Assembly: GCA_015231955.1 (NCBI GenBank)
Contig: JADGAN010000037.1
Location: forward strand, 1-56,469
DNA length: 56,469 nucleotides
Direction: 5' to 3'
Source: Oligoflexia bacterium
GTDB taxonomy: Bacteria; Bdellovibrionota; Bacteriovoracia; Bacteriovoracales; Bacteriovoracaceae
Shown: in pieces, positions 36,865-46,362 of the stretch
Position numbering within the stretch: the first letter of the stretch is position 1
Layout of the letters: the number at the start of each line of letters is the position of its first letter
Program-made: the position numbers and the translations under genes
The notes under the pieces: generated by a model
The model's input: only the letters and a program-made list of their open reading frames with translations
Databases searched by the model: none
What the model was told of the DNA's origin: nothing

Positions 36865-36970
36865 GTAACTGCTTGCACCCTTCAGCCATCTACCCTCTAC
36901 CGGATGCTGAAAGTTGCTTAGCTAACAGCATTTGGTTGAGAGGTGAAGGTTGAGGGGTGTGAGCAGTTAC
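36865..36970 (-). mobile_element. 106-bp palindromic MITE, copy 2
   Basis: Opposite-orientation copy of the element at 34243-34348, with 102 of 106 bases identical; the differences are in the last 20 bases of the copy-1 orientation. No matching target duplication flanks this copy. Its left end abuts the truncated ssnA reading frame, suggesting its arrival or a later deletion removed the rest of that gene. Confidence 0.88.
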
Positions 36971-36984
36971 ATTTTCTTTAAGAA

Positions 36985-37016
36985 ATTATGTGAAGTCTTA
37001 ACCTCCTTATATTGAA
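36985..37016 (+). mobile_element. 32-base remnant of an IS4-type element's 3' end
   Basis: These 32 bases match the reverse complement of 45380-45411 with two mismatches. In the other copy they are the end of the transposase frame (LCEVITSLC then stop); here the same frame reads LCEVLTSLY then stop. It is a tiny leftover of the same element. Confidence 0.5.
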
Positions 37017-37453
37017 TAATGCAAGCGTTAATCAAGAAATGAGTGCTGTCTTGTAAGTTTTTCCCCATTTAACTTTAGCGCCCGTTTTTATACGTTCCTC
37101 ATGCCATGACAGAGTAAATCCTGGATCCCCACTCTGCAAAAGCGTAAAGGGAAACGTTCTTTGGGGAAGTGACACTAAGGGAAATCAGTTGGGGTTTTGT
37201 AAGTTCAAAGATAACAGTCTCCTCTCGCTTGGAAGTGTGACTGCTCTATTAAAGTAGTATTGCATAGCTTGCTGAATCGAATAGAAATGGTGATTTTCAA
37301 TAAGGGCATTTCTTTTTCTTGAGATCAGCAAAATGGTCTGATATTCTTCGCCAGAAGTTGCGAGAGTTTAAATAGTAATTCATTGAATATAACTACAGAG
37401 GTAGAAAAATGCCCGCACCGATGCTGGCATCGGTTTTTAACAAGGAGAGTTTT
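37017..37453. other. Gene-free gap
   Basis: No credible coding frame or RNA. The last part must hold the promoter of the exported protein at 37454. A short frame (SDILRQKLREF then stop) near 37338 could be another decayed fragment. Confidence 0.4.
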
Positions 37454-38155
37454 ATGCGTACATCGACACTCACTCTGCTGCTGACCTTTTCTTGGTTTTT
37501 TTTGAACAATAACTCTGCGCTGGGAGAGGATGCTTTGAAGCAGCTTAAGCAGTATCAGAAACAGGAGATAGAGGCGGAAAAGAGCTTGGGAAAAGTTGAT
37601 CTGGCCGAACTACTTAGGCAATCGCGAGAAGTGGCCAAGCAGCTTCAACGTCAAATTCTTTGTGCAGGGAAATTGGGCATCCTCAAAAAGCGAGAGTACA
37701 AAGTTAAGACGCTTTCGTTTAAACCTGGTGCGGAGTGTGCACACTTTACTATAAATTATGCTTGGTTTAAGAAACTGGCCGAAAGAGAGGGAGATGGGGA
37801 GCAGAAGGAGTTCATCTTGCTTTACATTCAAACCTTCCCCGAATCAGAGCGGTATGCTTTCGAGACCTCTCGTGAAATTGTCAATTGTGTTCAGTACGGC
37901 AATGGAAAATTAACGGAGACGTATTTGAATTGGCGAGAGTATCAAAAAAAATTTCCATCTAAACATAAACAGATGGTCGATAAAATATTAGAGGAGATCA
38001 CCCAAAATCTGCTGACGCAGCAACAAGTAGTCGATAACCTGTGTGGATCGTGGGGGAAAAAAGAGTATCGCCAGGAGCTAAAACATTTTATTCAAAAGGT
38101 TCCGGCCGATGATCCCATTTACTCGCAAGTCAAAAAAGCAGAAGAGAGCGTATAA
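37454..38155 (+). CDS. Exported protein of unknown function
   Basis: A 233-aa protein. ATG at 37454 is chosen because AAGGAG lies six bases before it. A signal peptide ends near NSALGED, after which the mature part is helical and charged (KQYQKQEIEAEKS) and contains four cysteines. No domain is recognised; it could be a small periplasmic helical factor. It is convergent with jetD, separated by 76 bases, and sits between the MITE and the defence operon without an obvious functional link to either. Confidence 0.55.
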   Translation: MRTSTLTLLLTFSWFFLNNNSALGEDALKQLKQYQKQEIEAEKSLGKVDLAELLRQSREVAKQLQRQILCAGKLGILKKREYKVKTLSFKPGAECAHFTINYAWFKKLAEREGDGEQKEFILLYIQTFPESERYAFETSREIVNCVQYGNGKLTETYLNWREYQKKFPSKHKQMVDKILEEITQNLLTQQQVVDNLCGSWGKKEYRQELKHFIQKVPADDPIYSQVKKAEESV

Positions 38156-38231
38156 CAGAGATCAAGTTGTTTGTATACAAAAATTGTTCATAGGCGACAG
38201 TTGTGATTTTATACTCTTTAAAGAAAATAAG

Positions 38232-39434
38232 TTAACAAGTCTTATTGAGAGTAATTAGCATATATTGTTTATTTATTTTTTCTTGCTCTAAAAGTAAGCA
38301 GTGATCTTTAACCATTTGATAAACTACCTTCTCTTCCTCGGTCAAACCAACTGGTAAAACACTTAGACCTTTATAATTTGTAGCAATTGCTAGTGGTCTA
38401 AACTCCTCAAATGTTCTCTTGTCCATCATAAGGGAAGTGACCTGAGGATAGGAGCTTCGCAAAGAGGCCAAAATCTCAAATCCTTTAGCATCAATATCAC
38501 CCCAATAATAAATTTTGATTTGCTGAAGAATCGCCACCTCTTTTAGTCTAATAACCCCCAAACCTTCTCCAAAAATTGCAATCGTATTCTGAATCTTAGG
38601 TAACGCGAAGTAGTTCATCTTATTTTCTGTAATCAAGATTTGAACATTTCCGTTTTTGCTAATCGCCTTTAATAATAACCAAGAAAGATCCTCTTTTGAG
38701 AGGGCAAAATCATCGAAAGGAACATCCAAATTTTCTTTTAACTTGAAATCAAGAAAGCGCATTCTAATCAACACCGGATAACTTTTAAGACAAAACACCT
38801 CTTCAAAGCTCTCTTCGACCAATCTAATTTCCAAGTCAGGACGGATGATCAAAAGCAATTTTTTGATTATACCTTTATTTTGCTCTAAAAATTTACTTGG
38901 CCCCTCACTTAAAACCTCGCGCACATACTTTAACTCCAAATCATTTGCATGGAAAAGGGTATCCACAATTACCAGGATCTGCTCCCACTCCTTACAAGAA
39001 TATTGGTGGATATCTTTTACATCTCCTGGGGTTGCTGGCCAGTGAGCAAAGGAGGAGTGGTAAGCATGAACCATCGCCAACACTTGGGAAAAATGCAGAT
39101 ACTCTTCTTCTCTTTTATTAAAACGAGATAATTGCCCAATTGAGGAAAAAACCAGATAAAGTGGAATCGTCTGTTCTCCCCATCTTTTAGTTTTAATACA
39201 TTTACTCTCAATGGTCGCTTCCCCTCGTTTTAAGGGAGTATCCATCCATTGAAAAAAGTGTATCAGCTCTTGTCGCAACTGATGATAGTCGCTTCGATTA
39301 AAATCGAGCTTAATCTTTTGAGGAAACAAGATTGCTTCCTCCCCCATCGGTACTCTCAAATAAAATCGATCCTGTAGGCGCTGGCATTTTTTCAAGAGTT
39401 CTTGTCGGTCATTTAGTCGTTCATTTAGCGGCAT
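38232..39434 (-). CDS. jetD: Wadjet nuclease subunit JetD (DUF3322/DUF2220)
   Basis: A 400-aa protein whose C-terminal half is a Toprim-like nuclease core: YYWGDIDAKGFEIL supplies the DxD motif and EGLGVIRLKE an acidic residue of the fold. In Wadjet systems JetD is the topoisomerase-VI-like nuclease that cuts circular plasmid DNA after the JetABC SMC complex has extruded it. It is the last gene of jetA-jetB-jetC-jetD, ten bases after jetC. Its length is normal for the family. Confidence 0.88.
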   Translation of the reverse strand: MPLNERLNDRQELLKKCQRLQDRFYLRVPMGEEAILFPQKIKLDFNRSDYHQLRQELIHFFQWMDTPLKRGEATIESKCIKTKRWGEQTIPLYLVFSSIGQLSRFNKREEEYLHFSQVLAMVHAYHSSFAHWPATPGDVKDIHQYSCKEWEQILVIVDTLFHANDLELKYVREVLSEGPSKFLEQNKGIIKKLLLIIRPDLEIRLVEESFEEVFCLKSYPVLIRMRFLDFKLKENLDVPFDDFALSKEDLSWLLLKAISKNGNVQILITENKMNYFALPKIQNTIAIFGEGLGVIRLKEVAILQQIKIYYWGDIDAKGFEILASLRSSYPQVTSLMMDKRTFEEFRPLAIATNYKGLSVLPVGLTEEEKVVYQMVKDHCLLLEQEKINKQYMLITLNKTC

Positions 39435-39444
39435 AGTTTATTGT

Positions 39445-42400
39445 TTATTCTACGAGAGGAGACTTATATTTCATATACTCTAGCATCGATATATTATGAA
39501 CGGTAGAGTTATCCAACCGCTCATTGTTTTGCACCAAATGGATACTTTGCACCAAAGACTCCACAATATGAATTTTATCCTTGGGAGTGATCAGCATAAG
39601 CTGCAATCCTAAACTCGTAAACAGATCAATCGCATATTGTGAATTTTTATCGTCCGACTTACTAAAGGCCTCATCCACTATGACTAGCCTAAACGATTTG
39701 GCATCTTGAGAACCATGGCGAAAGAGTCCATATTGATAGGAGATCGCAGAGGCCAAAATCGTAAACGCAAGTTTTGCTTTCTGACCACCCGATAATCCCC
39801 CAGAATCGGAATAATAATTTTTAAGCGATCCATCTTCACGGTAGATCTCTTCAGCACTGTAATCGAGCCAGTTTCTTACATCAATGACTTTCTCTCGCCA
39901 ACGATCCTCTTCTTTCATCCGGGAAATAATCTTCTTTATCTTATGAAAACTCTCTTCATTTTGCAACTCTGTTGCCTTGACGCCTACATCTGGTAAACAG
40001 TCGCGGAGCATATATTGAAACTCCATAATTTCTTTATCTTTACCACGAATACAGTTGATTTTGATAAAAGTCGATGGCGTGTAGTTAATGTTCACCAAAG
40101 AGCTATTGAGATCTTTAATACTCGCTTCAATATCTTCCTCATGGCGTTCTAACGTAGATTTAAAAGTCGCCATATCTTTGATCACTCCATCGTTAAGAAG
40201 ATTCTTGAAACGCGTTTCAAAGGTAGGGAGGGCCTCTTGTTGAATTTTTTCCTTTAAAGCAATAAAGTCATCAAGATACTCTTTGCCAACCGAAATATTT
40301 TCCGATTCTCCTGGATATTTATTGATAAAATTACTCATTCGCGTGGACAGAGTAGAAATGAGTCGCTCGATGCTTTGTTTATTCTTATCCGCCTTTTCAG
40401 AAAAATAGTTATAAATTTTATCCCGATTTATATCGAGAGAATAAAGAGATGGTCTCTCTTCCCCTTGATACTTCTTTAGAAGCTTTTCTGGAGTCTCAAA
40501 ATATTTAACATAATCGACATGGTGATAACTCTCCTCGAGCAACCTTTGGTGGCGTGTAAGCTCAATTTGATCCCTTTCAATATCATTGGTAAGAGTAACC
40601 GTCTTTTGTTTAACTAAATCGCGCCTCTCTTCACACTCTTTAAGCAACTTCTTAATCAAAGATAACTCTTCTTTTAATTTTTGAATCTGCTGATTTTGAT
40701 CTTTAAGATCGTTAATCTTGACGGTCAGATTTTCACTGATGAGAGCATATTTTTTCCAATCCACATCATCATAGCTATTAAATCTTAATATCTGTTTTAC
40801 CGCATGCTCTTGCGCACGATTCTTCTCCTCAATCGCAATCAACTTCTCCATCTGCTTATCCAGGGTGACCACCTGGTTTTTTAAATCCCAGCAGAGCGCT
40901 TCTAACGTTGCAATTTTTTCTAAATTACTCCATCCTAAGATATAGTTTCTTCTATCAACAATGTCGTGGCGATCATCCTTTTCATGGAGAGAGAGATTTC
41001 GTTTGATTAATCCTTTATCGGTGATGGCACGAGCTTCCTTCTCCAATCTTTTTAAATTATCGGTACAAATAAAGTCAAACTGCTTACAAATCTCCTCTTG
41101 AACCCATCCAAAGTAGGGTGAATCCGCCTTGAATTCGAGCTTATGGTACAGATGATCTTCATCTTCTGGTAGTTCACTTCTCATGGTAGTGGCCTTGGCC
41201 CGCTGATAAACCAACTTTGCTCGCAAATGGTGAGAGTTCACATACTTATTAAATTGCGAATAGTAGTTTTCTGGCACAACAATTCTTAGTGCAAAATTCC
41301 TAAGCAATCGTTCACAGGCCCCTTCCCACTTCTTTTCACTCTCCTTAACTTTAATCAATTCACCAATAAAAGGAAAAGCTGCAACCTCTGCGCCTATCTC
41401 TTTAAGAATATGTCTTCTAAGTTCAATAAATTCTAGAGGAATTAAATCTTTTCTGCTCTTTAACGATTCTAGCTCTGATTGTTGTGCTGAAAGCTCCGAT
41501 TGCATCTTCTCTTTTTTTCGACGAACCTCGAAGAGCTGATTGTCATTTTGCCTTTTCCCCTTATCAATTGCCGTTTTCAATTGCTCCAAGGACAAGAGCA
41601 ACTGATAAAAGCACTCTTCGCTATCCACCACTTTTTTCTCTAAAGCAACAACCGCTTCACTAAACTGCAGATGATTTTTCTTGCGAAACTCCTTATCCTT
41701 TTCGGCCTCTTGAATATCGCGTTCAAGCCTCTTGATCTCTTGCCCTACTTGATCATTGGCAAGAGCACTCTCGATCCGCCTTTCTCGATCAAAGTAATCG
41801 TTTCTTACTCTTTCAATCTCCGCAATTTCTCCATAGAGCGCAGGCAACTGTACCTCTCGTTCCTTAATCATCCTCTGCAAAAGTTCAATTTTTTTATGCG
41901 CTATAAAAGCTGGAAGGATTTGCAAAGTCTCTGAAAGAAATTTTTCATACTGATAACACTCCCGTAGTTTTTGACCATCTTCTACCAGCGGACTAAGATG
42001 CTCTAACTGCTCGCGAGCAGCTTTAATCGCCTCAAAGGCCGTAGAAAGATTTAAATAGTTACTATAAAGATCTGCCAAGTAGGGAGTCATATCGATCGCT
42101 TCTAGCATATGCTGCCGAATAAATTGATTCAATCGATCGATATCTTTAATGGAGACCACTTGATTAAATAACTCTAAGGCCTTCTCTGAGCGTATTCCCA
42201 TCACTTGCCGAAAGTAAGTTTCATAGTCGATAAAAGCAGAAAAAGTGTACACTTGACTTTGCTTCTTTAGTCGACTCTTTAAATCGGCAATGCCTTGAAG
42301 ATTACAAAAATGGTCTTTAAAACTTAAAAAATCGTGAGCAATAATATAGAGTTTCTTTAACTGTCCCTGTTCAAACCAAAAGAATTGGCAAAGAGAGATA

Positions 42401-42810
42401 GTCTGTTGACTGCTGTTATTCTTAAAATTACCGATCAATACTGAATAGTTTTTTTTATCTCGCAAATAACAAGTGACACTCTTATTATACTCATCTTTAT
42501 TCTTTCCGAAAGCTCCTAAGCAATACGACTCTTCACTACGCTCACGCCTCATGGCCCCTGAAGATAAGTTATAATTTCTTTTTTTATTTCTTACTAGTAA
42601 AGTTAACAAAGCATCGAACAAGGTCGACTTTCCTGAACCGTTCTCCCCTGTGACCAGCGAGTTGCCTCCCTCTGGAGTAATGGTCCACACTCTTTTATCA
42701 AACGTCCCCCAGTTATAAACTTCCAATGCATACAAGCGAAAACCACTATCTAAGCTTACTTGATCAAAGATGGATAGCTGCCCATTACCTAAAAAATTAT
42801 TGTGCAACAT
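39445..42810 (-). CDS. jetC: Wadjet SMC-like ATPase JetC
   Basis: A roughly 1121-aa SMC/MukB-like ATPase. The P-loop GENGSGKS is at about residues 55-62, then two long coiled-coil arms with a hinge-like middle (GELIKVKESEKKWE), and the C-terminal head carries the signature SGGLSGGQ and Walker B LVIVDEAFSKSD. The ATG at 42810 is preferred because AAGGAG lies six bases upstream; a longer form starting at 42834 is possible. It forms the loop-extruding motor with JetA and JetB. Its start overlaps the end of jetB. Confidence 0.9.
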   Translation of the reverse strand: MLHNNFLGNGQLSIFDQVSLDSGFRLYALEVYNWGTFDKRVWTITPEGGNSLVTGENGSGKSTLFDALLTLLVRNKKRNYNLSSGAMRRERSEESYCLGAFGKNKDEYNKSVTCYLRDKKNYSVLIGNFKNNSSQQTISLCQFFWFEQGQLKKLYIIAHDFLSFKDHFCNLQGIADLKSRLKKQSQVYTFSAFIDYETYFRQVMGIRSEKALELFNQVVSIKDIDRLNQFIRQHMLEAIDMTPYLADLYSNYLNLSTAFEAIKAAREQLEHLSPLVEDGQKLRECYQYEKFLSETLQILPAFIAHKKIELLQRMIKEREVQLPALYGEIAEIERVRNDYFDRERRIESALANDQVGQEIKRLERDIQEAEKDKEFRKKNHLQFSEAVVALEKKVVDSEECFYQLLLSLEQLKTAIDKGKRQNDNQLFEVRRKKEKMQSELSAQQSELESLKSRKDLIPLEFIELRRHILKEIGAEVAAFPFIGELIKVKESEKKWEGACERLLRNFALRIVVPENYYSQFNKYVNSHHLRAKLVYQRAKATTMRSELPEDEDHLYHKLEFKADSPYFGWVQEEICKQFDFICTDNLKRLEKEARAITDKGLIKRNLSLHEKDDRHDIVDRRNYILGWSNLEKIATLEALCWDLKNQVVTLDKQMEKLIAIEEKNRAQEHAVKQILRFNSYDDVDWKKYALISENLTVKINDLKDQNQQIQKLKEELSLIKKLLKECEERRDLVKQKTVTLTNDIERDQIELTRHQRLLEESYHHVDYVKYFETPEKLLKKYQGEERPSLYSLDINRDKIYNYFSEKADKNKQSIERLISTLSTRMSNFINKYPGESENISVGKEYLDDFIALKEKIQQEALPTFETRFKNLLNDGVIKDMATFKSTLERHEEDIEASIKDLNSSLVNINYTPSTFIKINCIRGKDKEIMEFQYMLRDCLPDVGVKATELQNEESFHKIKKIISRMKEEDRWREKVIDVRNWLDYSAEEIYREDGSLKNYYSDSGGLSGGQKAKLAFTILASAISYQYGLFRHGSQDAKSFRLVIVDEAFSKSDDKNSQYAIDLFTSLGLQLMLITPKDKIHIVESLVQSIHLVQNNERLDNSTVHNISMLEYMKYKSPLVE

Positions 42811-43516
42811 AAGGTTCTCCTTCATCCGCCTCACTCTCTTGCTCTTTACTCATCAAATTTTCATTGCTCAGCTGGCCCTTAATCGCCAATAACATCCCTT
42901 CCACCACCCCAGCATCGATCATCGATTTAATCATTCTTCTCACTTCATAATGTCCAGGACGCCCCTTCAACTCCTTGATCATCCCCAAGTCCTTTATCTT
43001 GCCAATGACCACATCGATCTTTCTTTGTAATCTGGTTTGATCACTCATCTCTTCATAATAGGGAAATAGGAGTTGTCGGAGATCATTTTTAGACATGATC
43101 AAGCGGTGATCATCGATACTCTCTTTTTCAAATCGCCCCATCTCTTCTCGCAGCAGCAGTAACAAGAGAGAAACGTCAATCGAAAGAGGCATCCTACGCA
43201 CAAGTGTAGGCATTTTTTCCTCATCCACTTCACCATTATTAACCATCTCTCCACTGCAATCAGTATAATCATCCATTTCACTTTCTACTTTTCTCGTAGA
43301 AAGAAACGCATAACCATCAACCTCATCGAGACGAAGATTTAACCCGATCTCTTTAAAATAAGCTTCAACCTTACTTCTATGAACTAAAAGCGTATTCCAT
43401 AAAACATGCTCTTCACTTTGAATGCTACCTTGGAGCAAGCGAATCAATAACTGCTGATAAAGGCGCTCACTTAAATCGATCTTATTCTCTTTACTTAATT
43501 CACCCATTTTCTTCAC
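42797..43516 (-). CDS. jetB: Wadjet subunit JetB (DUF4194, MukE-like)
   Basis: A 239-aa acidic protein with the DUF4194 layout, mostly helical with winged-helix spacing (YFKEIGLNLRLDEVDGYAFL). In Wadjet JetB is the MukE-like subunit that links JetA to the JetC motor. It lies between jetA (seven-base gap) and jetC (overlap), so the stoichiometry is likely coupled by translation. Confidence 0.85.
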   Translation of the reverse strand: MKKMGELSKENKIDLSERLYQQLLIRLLQGSIQSEEHVLWNTLLVHRSKVEAYFKEIGLNLRLDEVDGYAFLSTRKVESEMDDYTDCSGEMVNNGEVDEEKMPTLVRRMPLSIDVSLLLLLLREEMGRFEKESIDDHRLIMSKNDLRQLLFPYYEEMSDQTRLQRKIDVVIGKIKDLGMIKELKGRPGHYEVRRMIKSMIDAGVVEGMLLAIKGQLSNENLMSKEQESEADEGEPYVAQ

Positions 43517-43523
43517 TTACTCC

Positions 43524-45005
43524 TTACTCTCTAGAAAAAATTAATTTAGGAGATCTGATCCTCAATTGATCCTGCTTATAATTTTTAATCAGCAACAACT
43601 CATACTCTCCCTCGATCACAAAGTGCGTCGGGCCCTCGTGTGCTATTTGCATATACCCGATCAACTCCCCAATCCCTTTTTCAACGTCAAAGCGTGCAAC
43701 AATATCCCCCAGTGTACACTGAGCAACCTCTTGTAAAAGAAGTGCCACCCGCCTCTTAAGTTCTCCTAAATCGATATGATAAAGTGGAATAAGATCGCGA
43801 ATCGCCTCCAAATCCACCACACTCTCTTGGTTAAGCAAAAGCTCCCCGCCATCGTCCACAAAAAGTGTCTTCTCTTGTTTTCTCCACAAAGGGCGCTCCA
43901 TGGGCAAATTGATCTCAGGGAAGCTATTTAAATCATAGACACTCTTTTTATTTTTCAAAAGCTGCTTATTATTCATAAGCAACTTCTTCACCTCATCAAT
44001 CATCTCCCGCATCTGATGATCACCACCACCCTTTTGCTGTTTAAGCAATCGCCTAAGTTGCTCCGAAATTTGATGGGTCGACTCCAACACCTTTTTTCCT
44101 GCATCTAAAAGATTATTTTTAATTTTAAACAGCGGTTCCCCATAGAAATCATCTGCCCGCTGCTCTTTATAGGTTTGAACTTCTGACAGCCTATCCACTC
44201 GAGCAAGCAAGCTCCTCAATTCATCTTGCTTGCTGGGTGATTGCAAAAATTCCCAAAAAGTCCGAAAACTCCTTCCTTGATCACTCTGATCAAGATCATC
44301 GTTACAGGAAAAAAGAAACTCCAACACCTCCGCTTTACTTTGTGACTGCCCATAGATGCGCTCTTTTAACTCCTTCCCAATGGCCTTAAAATTATCTTCC
44401 ACCTGATGGAAATCGGAGACAAGGCGCCTTGCCTCTCGAACCAAATTATTAAACCGCTCCTTGATCTGAGTCGGGTTAAGCCGCCTGGCCACTCCGGTGG
44501 TTTTAATCTCCAAAATCTCCAGATCGATACGCACAAGCTCACTCCTAAGCTGCTTAATCCTCACTTTAGGATCAAACTCCGTCTCATAAACCAAATTCTT
44601 AAGCCCACTAAAAATCGCAAGCAATCGCGATTCGGTACCCACAAAATCGTGTTGTTCCAAATCAGAAAACCACTCAAGCACTCGTTCCGTCCCACTACTT
44701 AACTCCACCACCGGAAGATCACTCTCATGAATATTATAAATCTTGATAAATCTCGCTCCCTCACTACTCCATAAAGCAAGCAACCGCTCAGCACTCACTC
44801 CTTCATACTTTTCCTCAACAGTTGAAACCTCTTCTAAAAACTGAGTGAGTAACCCACTAAGTTCATCCATCGGTACACTCACCCGATTTTTTTTCTTAAA
44901 CGCCTCTATAAAAAAATAGATGGCAAAAGGCCCATAATCACTACGAATAAGTCGAAGTGAATTGCTTTGTTCAAAGTGATTCTTGATTTCAAAAAAGTTC
45001 GTCAT
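43524..45005 (-). CDS. jetA: Wadjet subunit JetA (DUF3375, kleisin/MukF-like)
   Basis: A 493-aa protein with the DUF3375 features: an N-terminal winged-helix region opening with FEQSNSLRLIRSDYGPFAIYFF, a long middle helical region (LRSELVRIDLEILEIKT) and a C-terminal winged-helix part. JetA is the kleisin-like bridge of the JetABC SMC complex. It is the first gene of the operon; upstream lies 1.36 kb of IS remnants, from which the operon's promoter must come. Confidence 0.88.
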   Translation of the reverse strand: MTNFFEIKNHFEQSNSLRLIRSDYGPFAIYFFIEAFKKKNRVSVPMDELSGLLTQFLEEVSTVEEKYEGVSAERLLALWSSEGARFIKIYNIHESDLPVVELSSGTERVLEWFSDLEQHDFVGTESRLLAIFSGLKNLVYETEFDPKVRIKQLRSELVRIDLEILEIKTTGVARRLNPTQIKERFNNLVREARRLVSDFHQVEDNFKAIGKELKERIYGQSQSKAEVLEFLFSCNDDLDQSDQGRSFRTFWEFLQSPSKQDELRSLLARVDRLSEVQTYKEQRADDFYGEPLFKIKNNLLDAGKKVLESTHQISEQLRRLLKQQKGGGDHQMREMIDEVKKLLMNNKQLLKNKKSVYDLNSFPEINLPMERPLWRKQEKTLFVDDGGELLLNQESVVDLEAIRDLIPLYHIDLGELKRRVALLLQEVAQCTLGDIVARFDVEKGIGELIGYMQIAHEGPTHFVIEGEYELLLIKNYKQDQLRIRSPKLIFSRE

Positions 45006-45380
45006 AAATTTTTCATTTGTTTTACGTTATTGATGCTTTACAACAAAAGCAGATGATTGGCCAGGTGATCTTCAACCTTATTGATACATTGCTGCGTGCT
45101 GTTTTTTGCAATAATCCATACGGCGTGAACAATCCCCAGAACATAACCTAAACCGGACTTCGTCAGGTTTAGGGGAGAGTAGTTCACTGTTTTCTCGATC
45201 GATACGTTTTCCCAGAACATTAAATGCTTATGGCACTACTTGCAGCTACTATCCCTGTAACCACTAAAGCAGCAAGAGATGAGTGATATAAAAACTTCTG
45301 AGGCGATCAATTCTATGGGCAACAAGAGCTCCAAGAGCATAAACAAAAAATATTCAGTGACATCGATAAACTCTACTCTT
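45006..45380. other. Jet operon leader and decayed mobile sequence
   Basis: No real gene is visible. The jetA promoter is presumably in the first 100-200 bases. The remainder runs into the 3' end of the IS4-type remnant at 45381. Confidence 0.4.
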
Positions 45381-45815
45381 TCAACATAAGGAGGTTATGA
45401 CTTCACATAATTGAATAATATCTTCATTGCTAAACTCTTTTTCGCCAAAAAGATTTGTGACAAAAATGATCCTTTTTCCATCTTTATCCATTGGACCTCT
45501 AACTAATCTAACTCTTAAATAGTTACCTTTTCTTTTCTATCGGGATTTTAAATAAATATCTTGTGTAGCTATGCCACTTCGAATAAATATTCTCACTTCG
45601 GCCATGCAATTTTTAGCTGATTTCACTCTGGCGATAAAGTAACGACCTTTATCAGATAACAGTTTCATGTTTTCCGTGCTTAAAATGCCTCTATCAAGTA
45701 AGAAAACTGATTTTTTTTCAATTTCATCTACTATTCGTGGAAGCTGCACAAATTCAGTTACATCATAAGAATCAATATTTATAGCTGGTATAGGGCCTGT
45801 GAATACATTCTTTTC
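45381..45815 (-). pseudogene. IS4-type transposase remnant
   Basis: One minus-strand frame reads EIEKKSVFLLDRGILSTEN, then GRYFIARVKSAKN, an in-frame TAG after DIYLKSR, and beyond it LRVRLVRGPMDKDGKRI and FVTNLFGEKEFSNEDI. These match the second catalytic aspartate region (FDRGYLS-type) and the (V/L)TNL-E-F segment of IS4-family DDE transposases. The frame ends with LCEVITSLC where family members continue with the RWxIE helix, so the catalytic glutamate is missing, and the N-terminus is also gone. It is a dead fragment, with one internal stop. Confidence 0.72.
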
Positions 45816-46362
45816 TTAAGTTAACGGCATTATGCCAGAAGACTTACGGTAGAGGATCGCAATAATTGACATCATACTCTACTTTAGGTCTGCAGGCACA
45901 AAGTAGCAAGTTTTGATGAATTACGGGATGAACTTGTTCGAGTTGAATCAAGTATTCTCAGAGATAAAAGTTCGTCGCTATCACTGAGATAAAATTAAAC
46001 TTCAATCAGGAAATGGGTTCATGTAGTGGCCCCAGGTTTTCTTATATCATTATTTTTCAAGGGATCAACGCTTTGTGTCCTCCGAAGTCAGGAGGTCACC
46101 AAGCAATACAAGATGGATAAACGTTCAGCAATGCTTCTTAAAACAGAGGATTTTATCGAGCGTTACCTAACTATAGGAGTTGAGCTTTATAGATCAGGAA
46201 GAAGTATTAACATTGACAGCATCAGTGCACTATATAGGCAGAAGAATAGTTGTTGTTCAATAAAAAAGGATAGAGGAGAGGTGGGAAAATCTTTATTGAC
46301 TCACAGTGCTAGTGACTATAGAATTAAAATTATCTTTTTTATAGTAAACAAAGGCGGTTCAC
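45816..46362. other. Gap before the chemotaxis operon
   Basis: The stretch holds decayed sequence and presumably the operon's promoter. A frame at 46026-46376 (MDKRSAMLLKTEDFIE and following) has a protein-like beginning but loses character and overlaps the start of the HPt gene; I do not accept it as a gene. A short tail, ASFDELRDELVRVESSIL then stop, near 45908-45990 may be a gene remnant. Confidence 0.4.

Noticed and set aside
34243-36970. Whole 34.2-37.0 kb block as one composite transposon
   Set aside because: Copy 1 has its own target duplication and copy 2 has none, so each MITE appears to have moved singly rather than as a pair.
45038-45220. 60-codon minus-strand frame upstream of jetA
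   Set aside because: No family, no start signal; lies in the jetA leader region.
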